Positions 1-5,094 of a stretch of DNA of 5,094 nucleotides are shown here, in pieces. Position numbers and translations under genes: made by a program. The first letter of the stretch is position 1, and every line of letters starts with the position of its first letter. The notes under the pieces were generated by a model. It was not told the origin of the DNA and searched no databases. It was given only the letters and a program-made list of their open reading frames with translations. Source of the DNA: Candidatus Equimonas enterica (GTDB taxonomy: Bacteria; Bacteroidota; Bacteroidia; Bacteroidales; Bacteroidaceae); NCBI GenBank assembly GCA_018066225.1, contig JAGHRU010000019.1, forward strand, positions 1-5,094, written 5' to 3'.

Positions 1-1575
1 GGTGGCGAGACGCTGTACTACGTCGAGCGCAACCACAACGACGAACGTGTCCTCTCCCTCTCCTCTACCTTCACCCACGACATCAACACCCAGCACCACT
101 ACGCCCTCGGACTCTACCTCGCCTCCAACAAAGGCTTGCACTACAAGACGATGGACGATATGCTCGGCGGCACCCGCTTCACCGATGTCGATTCGTATGC
201 CGTGCGTGACTATGGCAGCAACTCCCCGATGGCGCAGAGCGATATGCGCAATCCCAACCGACAGATTAAGGAGGGCGATACCTTCGGCTACAACTACAAC
301 ACCTATGTCAATCGCGCCATGCTCTGGGGACAATACCACTGGAACTCCGGCATCTGGGCTGCCCTTGTAGCCGCCAAGGCAGAGGGTACTACTATGGAGC
401 GCGAAGGCCTCATGCAAAACGGCCGTGGGCAAGTAGAAATCGTAGGTCCTGATGGTCTTCCCATGCCTTACGACAACTCCTACGGCAAATCCGGACGTGC
501 TTCCTTCCTCGGAGGCGGTGCCAAGGCCAGCCTTGCCGTGCGTCCTACGGGCAGCCAGAGCGTGCGCCTCTCGGCCTTCTACAACGCACAGGCTCCGCTG
601 GTGCGCAATGCCTTCGTAGCACCCCGCATCCAGAACTCCTTCGTCAATAATCTCACGCTTGAGAAGATTTACGGCGCGGAGTTGGCTTACAGCTTCCGCT
701 TTGGCGATTTCAGCGGTAAGGTGAGCGGCTACTACACGCGCTTTGCTGACGCTGTGGAGCAAACGGCCTTCTACAACGACCAAGAGTCGCGCTTCACTTA
801 CCTCACCATGAGTGGCATAGAGCGTGAGCACTACGGCGTAGAGGCGGCTTTCGAATATCAGTTTAGCAGCAACTTCTCTCTCTATGCACTCGGCAGCATC
901 GGCGATGCCAAATATACCAACAACCCGCTGGCGCAAGCCGCCTATGAGGGTATGGACGCCAAGACGACGGTAGCCCTCAACAAGTGGAATAACCCCATCG
1001 GTGGCGGCAGCCTGCCGCTGATGGTCATCGCCGAGGGCATGCGCGTCAATGGCACTCCGCTCACCGCGGCTTGCCTCGGCGCGAAGTACAATACCAATGG
1101 CTGGTTCTTCGAGGCCAAACTCAACTACTACGATCGCGTCTATATCGGTTATAGTGCGTACCGTCGCCTTTCCAATGTGCTGGCCAACTACACCGCTACC
1201 AGCATCAGTGAGCAGGGGCTTCCCGTCTTCGGGGTAAGCCAAGAGCAACTCGAGAGCGAAGGCGGCATCCTCTTCGACGGTGCAGGCCAAATGGTCGGCG
1301 CATACAGTCCGAAGCAGGAGAAGTGTGATGGCGGCTTCATGCTCGACCTCTCCATCGGCCGATACCTCCGCTTGAAGCACGGCCGAAGCCTGAGCATCAA
1401 CCTCTCGCTCAACAATGTCACCAACAACCGCAACCTCTGCACCGGAGGCTACGAGCAAAATCGTGACGACTTCTATGAGACGGGCGAGGCCAAGGCTTAC
1501 AAGTTCTCCCGCAACAACAAGTACTATTACGCCAATGCCTTCAACTTCTTCCTCAACATAGGCTACAAGTTTTAG
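1..1575 (+). CDS. TonB-dependent outer-membrane receptor, C-terminal part (5' truncated by window edge)
   Basis: The frame is open from base 1 and gives 524 residues before TAG. Signal peptide, plug and first barrel strands lie outside the window. What is seen: long alternating polar/aromatic strands typical of a 22-strand TonB-dependent barrel, separated by loops rich in N, G and Y; an LNNVTNNRNL strand followed by TGGYEQNR (481-488), a signature I associate with Bacteroidetes receptors lacking a SusD partner; and a terminal aromatic strand ending NIGYKF, with C-terminal Phe as expected for BAM-dependent insertion. By family knowledge it would import a ligand across the outer membrane using TonB-ExbBD energy. 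The ligand cannot be read from the sequence. The next gene starts 35 bp downstream with no terminator or promoter between, so an operon with the two lipoproteins is likely. A TTG at 136 is internal, not a start. Confidence 0.9.
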   Translation, partial: GGETLYYVERNHNDERVLSLSSTFTHDINTQHHYALGLYLASNKGLHYKTMDDMLGGTRFTDVDSYAVRDYGSNSPMAQSDMRNPNRQIKEGDTFGYNYNTYVNRAMLWGQYHWNSGIWAALVAAKAEGTTMEREGLMQNGRGQVEIVGPDGLPMPYDNSYGKSGRASFLGGGAKASLAVRPTGSQSVRLSAFYNAQAPLVRNAFVAPRIQNSFVNNLTLEKIYGAELAYSFRFGDFSGKVSGYYTRFADAVEQTAFYNDQESRFTYLTMSGIEREHYGVEAAFEYQFSSNFSLYALGSIGDAKYTNNPLAQAAYEGMDAKTTVALNKWNNPIGGGSLPLMVIAEGMRVNGTPLTAACLGAKYNTNGWFFEAKLNYYDRVYIGYSAYRRLSNVLANYTATSISEQGLPVFGVSQEQLESEGGILFDGAGQMVGAYSPKQEKCDGGFMLDLSIGRYLRLKHGRSLSINLSLNNVTNNRNLCTGGYEQNRDDFYETGEAKAYKFSRNNKYYYANAFNFFLNIGYKF

Positions 1576-1610
1576 GCACTCGACATTCACCAGACAATAC
1601 ATCACCTATC

Positions 1611-2582
1611 ATGAAGAAATCCATTTGCTTCCTGCTTTGTCCGCTGCTGCTCTCGCTTTTCGCGCTGACGGCGTGTATGAGCGACTTTGACGCGGACGAC
1701 CCTGCCGAGGTGCGTGTGACGGCCGAAAGTCTGCCGCCGACGAACTACTCCATCTACCAGCTCAAGGTGGACTACAAGCAACTCATGAGCAACAACAACG
1801 AGTATAAGAAAATCAACGAGGACCTCGTGCTCGAAGGCGTGGTATGCGCCAACGATATCAGCGGAAACCTCTATCAGACCATCCTGCTGCGCGACATCAA
1901 TCCCGAGGCTGCCGACGAGGCGGCCAAAGATCAGTGCTTGGTGTTGGCCATCAAGAACACCTGCTTGCACCCCTACTTCCAGTTGGGACAGCGCGTCCGC
2001 GTCAATCTCAACGGCCTCTACGTCGGTGTATATAGCAAGGTGCCCAAGATAGGTCAGCCCTACAAGACTTCCTCGGGCAACTGGCGCCTCGGACCGATAC
2101 TCTTCCAACTCTGCGCCACGAATGTGCAACTGGTCGGTGCTCCCAACCCCAAGGCACCTGAACTCATCCCGCTCGACCTGACGACGGAGGATGGCGAGGC
2201 ATGGCTGCGCACCAGTGCCAACAAGACGGTGTTCAACACCCCGCTGCTGGCCAAGGTGAGCGGCACGATAGACGAAGTGGATGCCGCCAAGAAGGACATC
2301 GCCGAGACAGGCACGCTGGAGACGCTGGGCGGAAAGACTTACGCCGAACCCCTGCCCAAAATCTTCGGTCCCAAGGCACTGCGCGACGCTGGCTATGGCA
2401 TAGATCGCACCCTCTCCTTGAAGAGCAACTCGAGCAACGTCGCCATTCGCACCAGCACGCAAAACGAAATCTCCTACACCGTCATACCAGAGGGCATCAA
2501 CACCTATACGGGTATGCTGACCTACTACAACGACTGGCAACTGCAACTGCGCGATGTTGATGATATACAGCCTGGCCAGTAG
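1611..2582 (+). CDS. DUF5689-like (OB-fold type) surface lipoprotein
   Basis: A 323-residue lipoprotein. Residues 1-22 are a type II signal: MKKS, a hydrophobic stretch, then lipobox L19-T20-A21-C22. The mature N-terminus C-M-S-D-F-D-A-D-D is acidic just after the Cys, resembling the Bacteroidetes lipoprotein export signal, so surface exposure is inferred. Residues about 74-150 carry the OB-fold pattern of DUF5689 proteins: EGVVCANDISGNLYQTILLRD, then a strand, then GQRVRVNLNGLYVGVYSK..KIGQ. The C-terminal TYYNDWQLQLRDVDDI (304-319) is the usual closing strand of this family. Length is normal and the gene looks intact. DUF5689 has no established biochemical role; OB-folds often bind nucleic acids or sugars, but nothing here shows which. 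Position directly after the receptor suggests an accessory that binds ligand or docks on the barrel. The ATG is the first in frame and has no Shine-Dalgarno, normal in this phylum. Confidence 0.8.
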   Translation: MKKSICFLLCPLLLSLFALTACMSDFDADDPAEVRVTAESLPPTNYSIYQLKVDYKQLMSNNNEYKKINEDLVLEGVVCANDISGNLYQTILLRDINPEAADEAAKDQCLVLAIKNTCLHPYFQLGQRVRVNLNGLYVGVYSKVPKIGQPYKTSSGNWRLGPILFQLCATNVQLVGAPNPKAPELIPLDLTTEDGEAWLRTSANKTVFNTPLLAKVSGTIDEVDAAKKDIAETGTLETLGGKTYAEPLPKIFGPKALRDAGYGIDRTLSLKSNSSNVAIRTSTQNEISYTVIPEGINTYTGMLTYYNDWQLQLRDVDDIQPGQ

Positions 2583-2643
2583 CATCGCCCGACCATACCT
2601 ATATATAATATATACCCATCGAAAATAAAACATACCCTATATC

Positions 2644-3936
2644 ATGAAAAAGTTATTTTCCTTCCTCGCTTTGGCCATCGGCGCTTTCGTGCTGACCTCC
2701 TGCGAGGACATCCCTGCGCCCTACCAGATATGGAGCGAGGGCAACGACGACAACGTGAATGCGCCCATTTCTTACACCAGCGCAAGCCTCTACACCGACT
2801 GGTCCACACAGGCCGTAGGCGAAAACAACCCTTGGAGCCAAGGCTCGAGTTACACGCAGGCCACGGGCTACCAGAAGTGGGACGGCGCAGACACCAAAAG
2901 CAACCGTCAGGCCGAGGGCTTCCTGATCTCTCCGCAGTTTAACACCGTATCGACGACAGGTGCTGTGAAGTTCAGTTTCGACTACTGCATGGCCTACATC
3001 AACAACGATAAGGACTGGAAAAACCACGTCCGCATCTATGTGAGCACTAACTTCGACGACACGACCATCAATCTCGACGCTTGGGAACTCATCGACTGGG
3101 CTCCTACCTTCTCCTCCACCGACTGGTCGCTGGCCAGCACGGGCGACATCGCGCTGCCCGAGGCCTATGTCAATCAGAAGAATGTGCGCATCGCCATCTG
3201 GTTCTTTGCGCCCGAGAAAGGCAGCAGCACCTTTGAAATCAAAAACTTCTCCATACAGGACGGTCCTTGCGTGATAGAAGGCGAGAGCGGCAGCATCACC
3301 GGTGGTGACGACACAGTCGTAAGCACAGAAAAACTCATTCCTTATACCAGCGCAAGCCTCTACACCGACTGGATTACACAGGCCGTAGGTGAGAACAATC
3401 CTTGGAGCCAAGGCTCGAACTACACGCAGGCCACGGGCTATCAGAAGTGGGGCGGCTCTACGAAAAGCAACCGTCAAGCCGAGGGTTTCTTGATTTCTCC
3501 GCAGTTTAACACCGTATCGACGACGGGCGCAGTGAAGTTCAGTTTCGACTACTGCATGGCCTACATCAACAACGATAAGGACTGGAAAAACCATGTTCGT
3601 ATCTATGTGACCAAGGACTACGATGGCGCAACCATCAATCTTGCAACTTGGGAACTTATCAACTGGGCACCTACCTTCTCTTCCACCGACTGGACGCTGG
3701 CCAGCACGGGTGACATCGCACTGCCGAAGGCTTATGTCAATCAGAAGAATGTGCGCATTGCCTTCTGGTTCTTCGCTCCCGAGAAGAGCAGCAGCACCTT
3801 TGAGCTTAAAAACTTCTCCATACAGGACGGTCCTTGCGAGGAAAAAGGCGAGAGCGGCACTATAAGTGAGGGCGGCCAATCCGACGACAGCGGCACGGGC
3901 CGTGGTCACGATGGCAAACGCGCACGCCGTTTGTAG
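2644..3936 (+). CDS. Lipoprotein with two tandem choice-of-anchor-J-like modules
   Basis: A 430-residue lipoprotein with lipobox L17-T18-S19-C20 and mature start CEDIPAPYQ, an opening common in Prevotella/Bacteroides lipoproteins. The rest is two copies of one roughly 180-residue module (42-221 and 232-411), about 85% identical by hand alignment. Each has NPWSQGSxYTQATGYQKW near its start, EGFLISPQF, a strand VKFSFDYCMAYINNDKDW, RIYV, and a closing NVRIAxWFFAPE..SSTFExKNFSIQDG. This order (LISP, FDY, W..L, hydrophobic strand, ..IKNFSI) is that of Bacteroidetes choice-of-anchor-J/DUF5017-like jelly-roll domains, which are usually carbohydrate- or surface-binding. Each module has two Cys (115/209 and 304/398). 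An acidic linker (210-231) joins them, and the tail 412-430 is Gly/Asp-rich then basic (GKRARRL). The 61-bp AT-rich spacer before the ATG shows no promoter match, so the gene is probably the last of the receptor operon. Substrate unknown; module family is a pattern judgement. Confidence 0.78.
   Translation: MKKLFSFLALAIGAFVLTSCEDIPAPYQIWSEGNDDNVNAPISYTSASLYTDWSTQAVGENNPWSQGSSYTQATGYQKWDGADTKSNRQAEGFLISPQFNTVSTTGAVKFSFDYCMAYINNDKDWKNHVRIYVSTNFDDTTINLDAWELIDWAPTFSSTDWSLASTGDIALPEAYVNQKNVRIAIWFFAPEKGSSTFEIKNFSIQDGPCVIEGESGSITGGDDTVVSTEKLIPYTSASLYTDWITQAVGENNPWSQGSNYTQATGYQKWGGSTKSNRQAEGFLISPQFNTVSTTGAVKFSFDYCMAYINNDKDWKNHVRIYVTKDYDGATINLATWELINWAPTFSSTDWTLASTGDIALPKAYVNQKNVRIAFWFFAPEKSSSTFELKNFSIQDGPCEEKGESGTISEGGQSDDSGTGRGHDGKRARRL
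2767..3306 (+). repeat. Coding tandem duplication, copy 1
   Basis: First copy of the duplicated module, residues 42-221 of the lipoprotein gene. It aligns to copy 2 at an offset of 570 bp up to codon 82, then 567 bp after a one-codon difference (Asp83 is absent from copy 2). The longest exact match I traced is 62 bp, 2965-3026 against 3532-3593. Such stretches could allow recombination between the copies. Confidence 0.95.
3337..3876 (+). repeat. Coding tandem duplication, copy 2
   Basis: Second copy of the module, residues 232-411. It lacks one codon relative to copy 1 (KWGGS-TK against KWDGADTK). Amino-acid changes cluster in residues 323-340, while the preceding 50 residues (273-322) equal copy 1 exactly. 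Confidence 0.95.
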
Positions 3937-3947
3937 CAAACCATAGC

Positions 3948-3990
3948 GATAAGGACGGCACGCATCATTGTGCCGTCCTTATCAGTTTAA
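3948..3990 (+). terminator. Intrinsic terminator of the receptor-lipoprotein operon
   Basis: A perfect 14-bp stem, GATAAGGACGGCAC (3948-3961) with GTGCCGTCCTTATC (3970-3983), encloses an 8-nt loop. It starts 11 bp after the lipoprotein stop codon. The following tract (AGTTTAATGTT) is only moderately T-rich, so termination may be imperfect, but position and stem strength make it the operon end. Confidence 0.8.
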
Positions 3991-4020
3991 TGTTCAGATA
4001 GTTAGAGTGACGAAACGCCA

Positions 4021-4108
4021 TCTGCCCAGATCGTGCGCACGACAAGGGCAGAGCGTTTTTCGCGTCTGCGCAGACAGTTTTCACGGTCTGCCCAATTCGT
4101 TTTAGCGA
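4021..4108. repeat. Four degenerate 22-bp units with palindromes, upstream of the LPS kinase
   Basis: Units start at 4021, 4043, 4065 and 4087, exactly 22 bp apart. Each begins with a box related to TCTGCSCAGA: TCTGCCCAGA, CAAGGGCAGA (right half only), TCTGCGCAGA, TCTGCCCAAT (left half only). Each continues with a 12-bp part that has GT at its third and fourth positions, usually in GTTTT. Units 1, 3 and 4 match each other at 14-15 of 22 positions by hand count; unit 2 is weaker. Two perfect 12-bp palindromes are inside: TCGTGCGCACGA (4031-4042) and GTCTGCGCAGAC (4064-4075). TCTGCCC (4021-4027) can also pair with GGGCAGA (4046-4052) just before T5 (4056-4060), so an RNA hairpin or second terminator is an alternative reading. 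The array ends at the A of the kinase ATG. Confidence 0.6.
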
Positions 4109-4803
4109 TGATAGTTCATCCCGATTTCGTTCCCTTCACATCGTCCTTGGTGTCACTTCCCGAGGCTTTCCGCACCGGGGCTGGCGAGTGCCTCAAATCG
4201 GGGCGCAATGTGCTCCGCCGCTTCGCGTGGACGGCTGGTGGACGGACGCTCACGGTCGTCGTCAAGGAGTTTGGCGTGCCCCATCTGCTCAACCGCATCG
4301 TCTATGGCACGCTGCGCGAGAGCAAGGCACAGCGTTCGTACGAATACGCGCTGCGCTTGCTGCGCCTCGGCATCGGTACGCCGCAGCCTGTGGCATGGGC
4401 TACTGCCCGCCACTGTGGGCTGCTCGGGCTGAGTTATTACGCCAGTGTGGCCTCCACGCTGCCCTATACCTTTGCCCATCTCATCCTGCCCGAAGCCCTC
4501 CCCGAGCGCGTGGCCGACACCACCATTCCCGTGGCCGAGCAGTCGCCCTATCTCAAAGCCGTAGGCCGTCTCGCCGCTCGCCTCCACGACGCTGGCATCC
4601 TCCACGCCGATTTCAGCCGTGGCAACATCTTGCTCGGCATGGACGACGCGGGAGAGGTACGCACCGAGCTCGTCGATCTCAACCGCCTGCGCTTTCGCCC
4701 CGTGAGCCTTGCCGAGGGCGAGGCCAACCTCATGGAACGCCTGCCCATGACGCCGTGGCAACGTGAGGTGGTGCTGACCGAATATCGTGCGCAGCGACGA
4801 TGA
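4108..4803 (+). CDS. Kdo/WaaP (InaA)-family lipopolysaccharide core kinase-like protein
   Basis: A 231-residue protein with a compact protein-kinase-like fold. Visible landmarks: VAIK-type lysine in TVVVKEFG (K53); the stretch NRIVYGTLRESKAQRSYEYALRL (62-84), with Glu79 a candidate helix-C glutamate; the catalytic loop H166-A-D168-F-S-R-G-N173; and the metal-binding D190-L-N in LVDLNRLRF. The FGVPHLLNRIVY...SKAxRSYEYALRLL pattern and HADFSRGNIL are typical of the Bacteroidetes LPS kinase (InaA/Kdo kinase) family, cytoplasmic enzymes that use ATP to phosphorylate Kdo or heptose in the LPS inner core. Kdo is the more likely acceptor, by inference only. ATG 4108 is chosen because MIVHPDF matches the usual family N-terminus; an upstream GTG at 4033 would add 25 Arg/Ser-rich residues encoded by the 22-bp repeat array. 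The C-terminus (WQREVVLTEYRAQRR) is short but plausible. No LPS-synthesis neighbours are visible and no terminator follows directly. Confidence 0.82.
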   Translation: MIVHPDFVPFTSSLVSLPEAFRTGAGECLKSGRNVLRRFAWTAGGRTLTVVVKEFGVPHLLNRIVYGTLRESKAQRSYEYALRLLRLGIGTPQPVAWATARHCGLLGLSYYASVASTLPYTFAHLILPEALPERVADTTIPVAEQSPYLKAVGRLAARLHDAGILHADFSRGNILLGMDDAGEVRTELVDLNRLRFRPVSLAEGEANLMERLPMTPWQREVVLTEYRAQRR

Positions 4804-4825
4804 AATGAAAAAACACGGCTGAAAA

Positions 4826-4857
4826 TTTGCCTACCTCGGCAGAATGTCGTAACTTTG
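4826..4857 (+). promoter_or_regulatory. Bacteroidetes sigma-ABfr-type promoter for metK
   Basis: TTTG (4826-4829) and TAACTTTG (4850-4857) are separated by 20 bp. This matches the Bacteroides consensus, -33 TTTG and -7 TAnnTTTG with 19-21 bp between. The start of transcription would fall near 4862-4866, giving a leader of about 190 nt before metK with the riboswitch-like element at its 5' end. Confidence 0.85.
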
Positions 4858-4874
4858 CGCCCGCAAATGCACGA

Positions 4875-4923
4875 CGAGGACAGATTTGATTGCTTGCAAC
4901 CTCAGTAAAAAATGCTAAAAACA
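4875..4923 (+). promoter_or_regulatory. SAM-II-type riboswitch (SAM aptamer) in the metK leader
   Basis: The layout follows the SAM-II H-type pseudoknot. P1 is GAGG (4876-4879) with CCTC (4900-4903). Its 20-nt loop contains GATTT (4883-4887) and ends in TTGCAA (4894-4899). After P1 comes an A-rich 10-nt crossing strand, then TGCTAAAAA (4913-4921). P2 pairs would be A4898-U4913, C4897-G4914 and G4896-C4915, as in the known aptamer, where the conserved blocks are GAUUU, UUGCAA and GCUAAAAA with nearly the same spacings. The element lies just after the predicted transcription start and upstream of a SAM synthetase, which fits feedback control by SAM. Differences: P1 has only 4 bp, and the 3' GGG of the proteobacterial form, which serves as ribosome site, is replaced by CAC, reasonable in a phylum not using Shine-Dalgarno. 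Recognised from memory of the motif, not by a covariance search. Confidence 0.75.
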
Positions 4924-4941
4924 CCCCGAAGTCTCGCAGCC

Positions 4942-5001
4942 CGTCTGCTGTCTCACGTCTTGCATCGCGCACCACAGCGTGCCGTTAGCAGGCGTTTTTT
5001 T
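4942..5001 (+). terminator. Intrinsic terminator in the metK leader (putative riboswitch expression platform)
   Basis: CGTCTGCT (4942-4949) pairs with AGCAGGCG (4987-4994), 8 bp with one G-U, directly followed by seven T (4995-5001). The 37-nt loop can hold an inner hairpin, GCAC (4969-4972) with GTGC (4979-4982). It lies between the SAM-II-like aptamer and metK and 52 bp before the ATG, so it would stop metK transcription if formed. It could also partly serve as the end of read-through from the kinase gene. Confidence 0.7.
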
Positions 5002-5053
5002 GCGCCCACCCGTGCACCGTGGTAGGCATTCTTTCATCCAATAATTTCTCTCT

Positions 5054-5094
5054 ATGTACCTCTTCACATCAGAATCGGTGTCGGAAGGACACCC
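5054..5094 (+). CDS. metK: S-adenosylmethionine synthetase, N-terminus (3' truncated by window edge)
   Basis: ATG at 5054 opens MYLFTSESVSEGH and then a partial Pro codon (CC). This is the very conserved N-terminus of MetK (F-T-S-E-S-V-S-E-G-H-P), whose His is part of the ATP/phosphate-binding site. The enzyme makes S-adenosylmethionine from methionine and ATP, in the cytoplasm. Only 13 full codons are in the window, but the motif is specific. The AT-rich stretch before the ATG (AATAATTTCTCTCT) has no Shine-Dalgarno. Promoter, SAM-II-like aptamer and terminator upstream indicate that the gene has its own feedback-controlled transcript. Confidence 0.93.
   Translation, partial: MYLFTSESVSEGH

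Noticed and set aside
136..138. TTG as the start of the first gene
   Set aside because: The same frame is open to base 1 with receptor-barrel-like sequence, so TTG is an internal Leu codon.
1602..2633. A 343-codon open frame on the minus strand opposite the DUF5689-like gene
   Set aside because: Its translation is Val/Gly/Leu/Arg/His-rich with no recognisable motif, and the + strand gene there has a signal peptide and family pattern.
2583..2643. Promoter in the AT-rich spacer between the two lipoprotein genes
   Set aside because: The TATATATAATATATA stretch lacks the Bacteroidetes -33 TTTG and -7 TAnnTTTG elements; it more likely keeps the translation start unstructured.
2653..3939. A 428-codon open frame on the minus strand covering the double-module lipoprotein gene
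   Set aside because: It is the mirror of a GC-rich gene with biased codons, doubled by an in-frame duplication that keeps both strands open. The + strand product has a lipoprotein signal and recognisable module pattern; the minus product has neither.
4033..4107. GTG start extending the kinase by 25 residues
   Set aside because: The extension is Arg/Ser-rich, is encoded by the 22-bp repeat array, and precedes MIVHPDF, which matches the usual family N-terminus.
4021..4108. CRISPR array
   Set aside because: Units are contiguous, only 22 bp, degenerate and without unique spacers; no cas genes are nearby.
4153..4761. Long minus-strand and alternative-frame open frames across the kinase
   Set aside because: Low-complexity Arg/Ala-rich translations; the + strand frame carries the kinase motifs HADFSRGN and VDLN.
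4914..5003. Pairing of GCTAAAAAC (4914-4922) with the GTTTTTTTGC tract (4994-5003) as antiterminator
   Set aside because: Possible on paper, but the T tract is transcribed only when the termination decision is made, so pairing with it would come too late to prevent termination.

Overview
The window comes from a GC-rich member of the Bacteroidales, most likely Prevotellaceae or a close relative; the exact genus cannot be read from it. The evidence is a TonB-dependent receptor followed by Bacteroidetes-type surface lipoproteins (one DUF5689-like), the absence of Shine-Dalgarno sequences before the starts, and a textbook Bacteroidetes promoter (TTTG, 20 bp, TAACTTTG) upstream of metK. All recognised genes lie on the + strand.

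Region 1 (1-3990) is the end of an outer-membrane uptake operon. It holds the C-terminal 524 residues of a TonB-dependent receptor, then a DUF5689/OB-fold-like lipoprotein, then a lipoprotein made almost entirely of two near-identical choice-of-anchor-J-like modules. A strong hairpin terminator closes it. No promoter is visible between these genes, so they are probably co-transcribed. The likely picture is a TonB-driven porin with two surface-exposed accessory lipoproteins, but without a SusD partner; the substrate is unknown.

Region 2 (3991-4803) is a single gene for an InaA/Kdo-kinase-like LPS core kinase. Its upstream region contains an unexplained array of four degenerate 22-bp units at exact spacing. 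The array includes two perfect 12-bp palindromes and runs right up to the ATG.

Region 3 (4804-5094) is the regulatory region and first 13 codons of metK (S-adenosylmethionine synthetase). It contains, in order, the promoter, a sequence that matches the SAM-II riboswitch fold at its key positions, an intrinsic terminator with a 7-T tract, and the metK start. This reads as feedback control: SAM would bind the leader RNA and reduce expression of the enzyme that makes SAM. The two strongest points for follow-up are this leader and the 22-bp array before the kinase.
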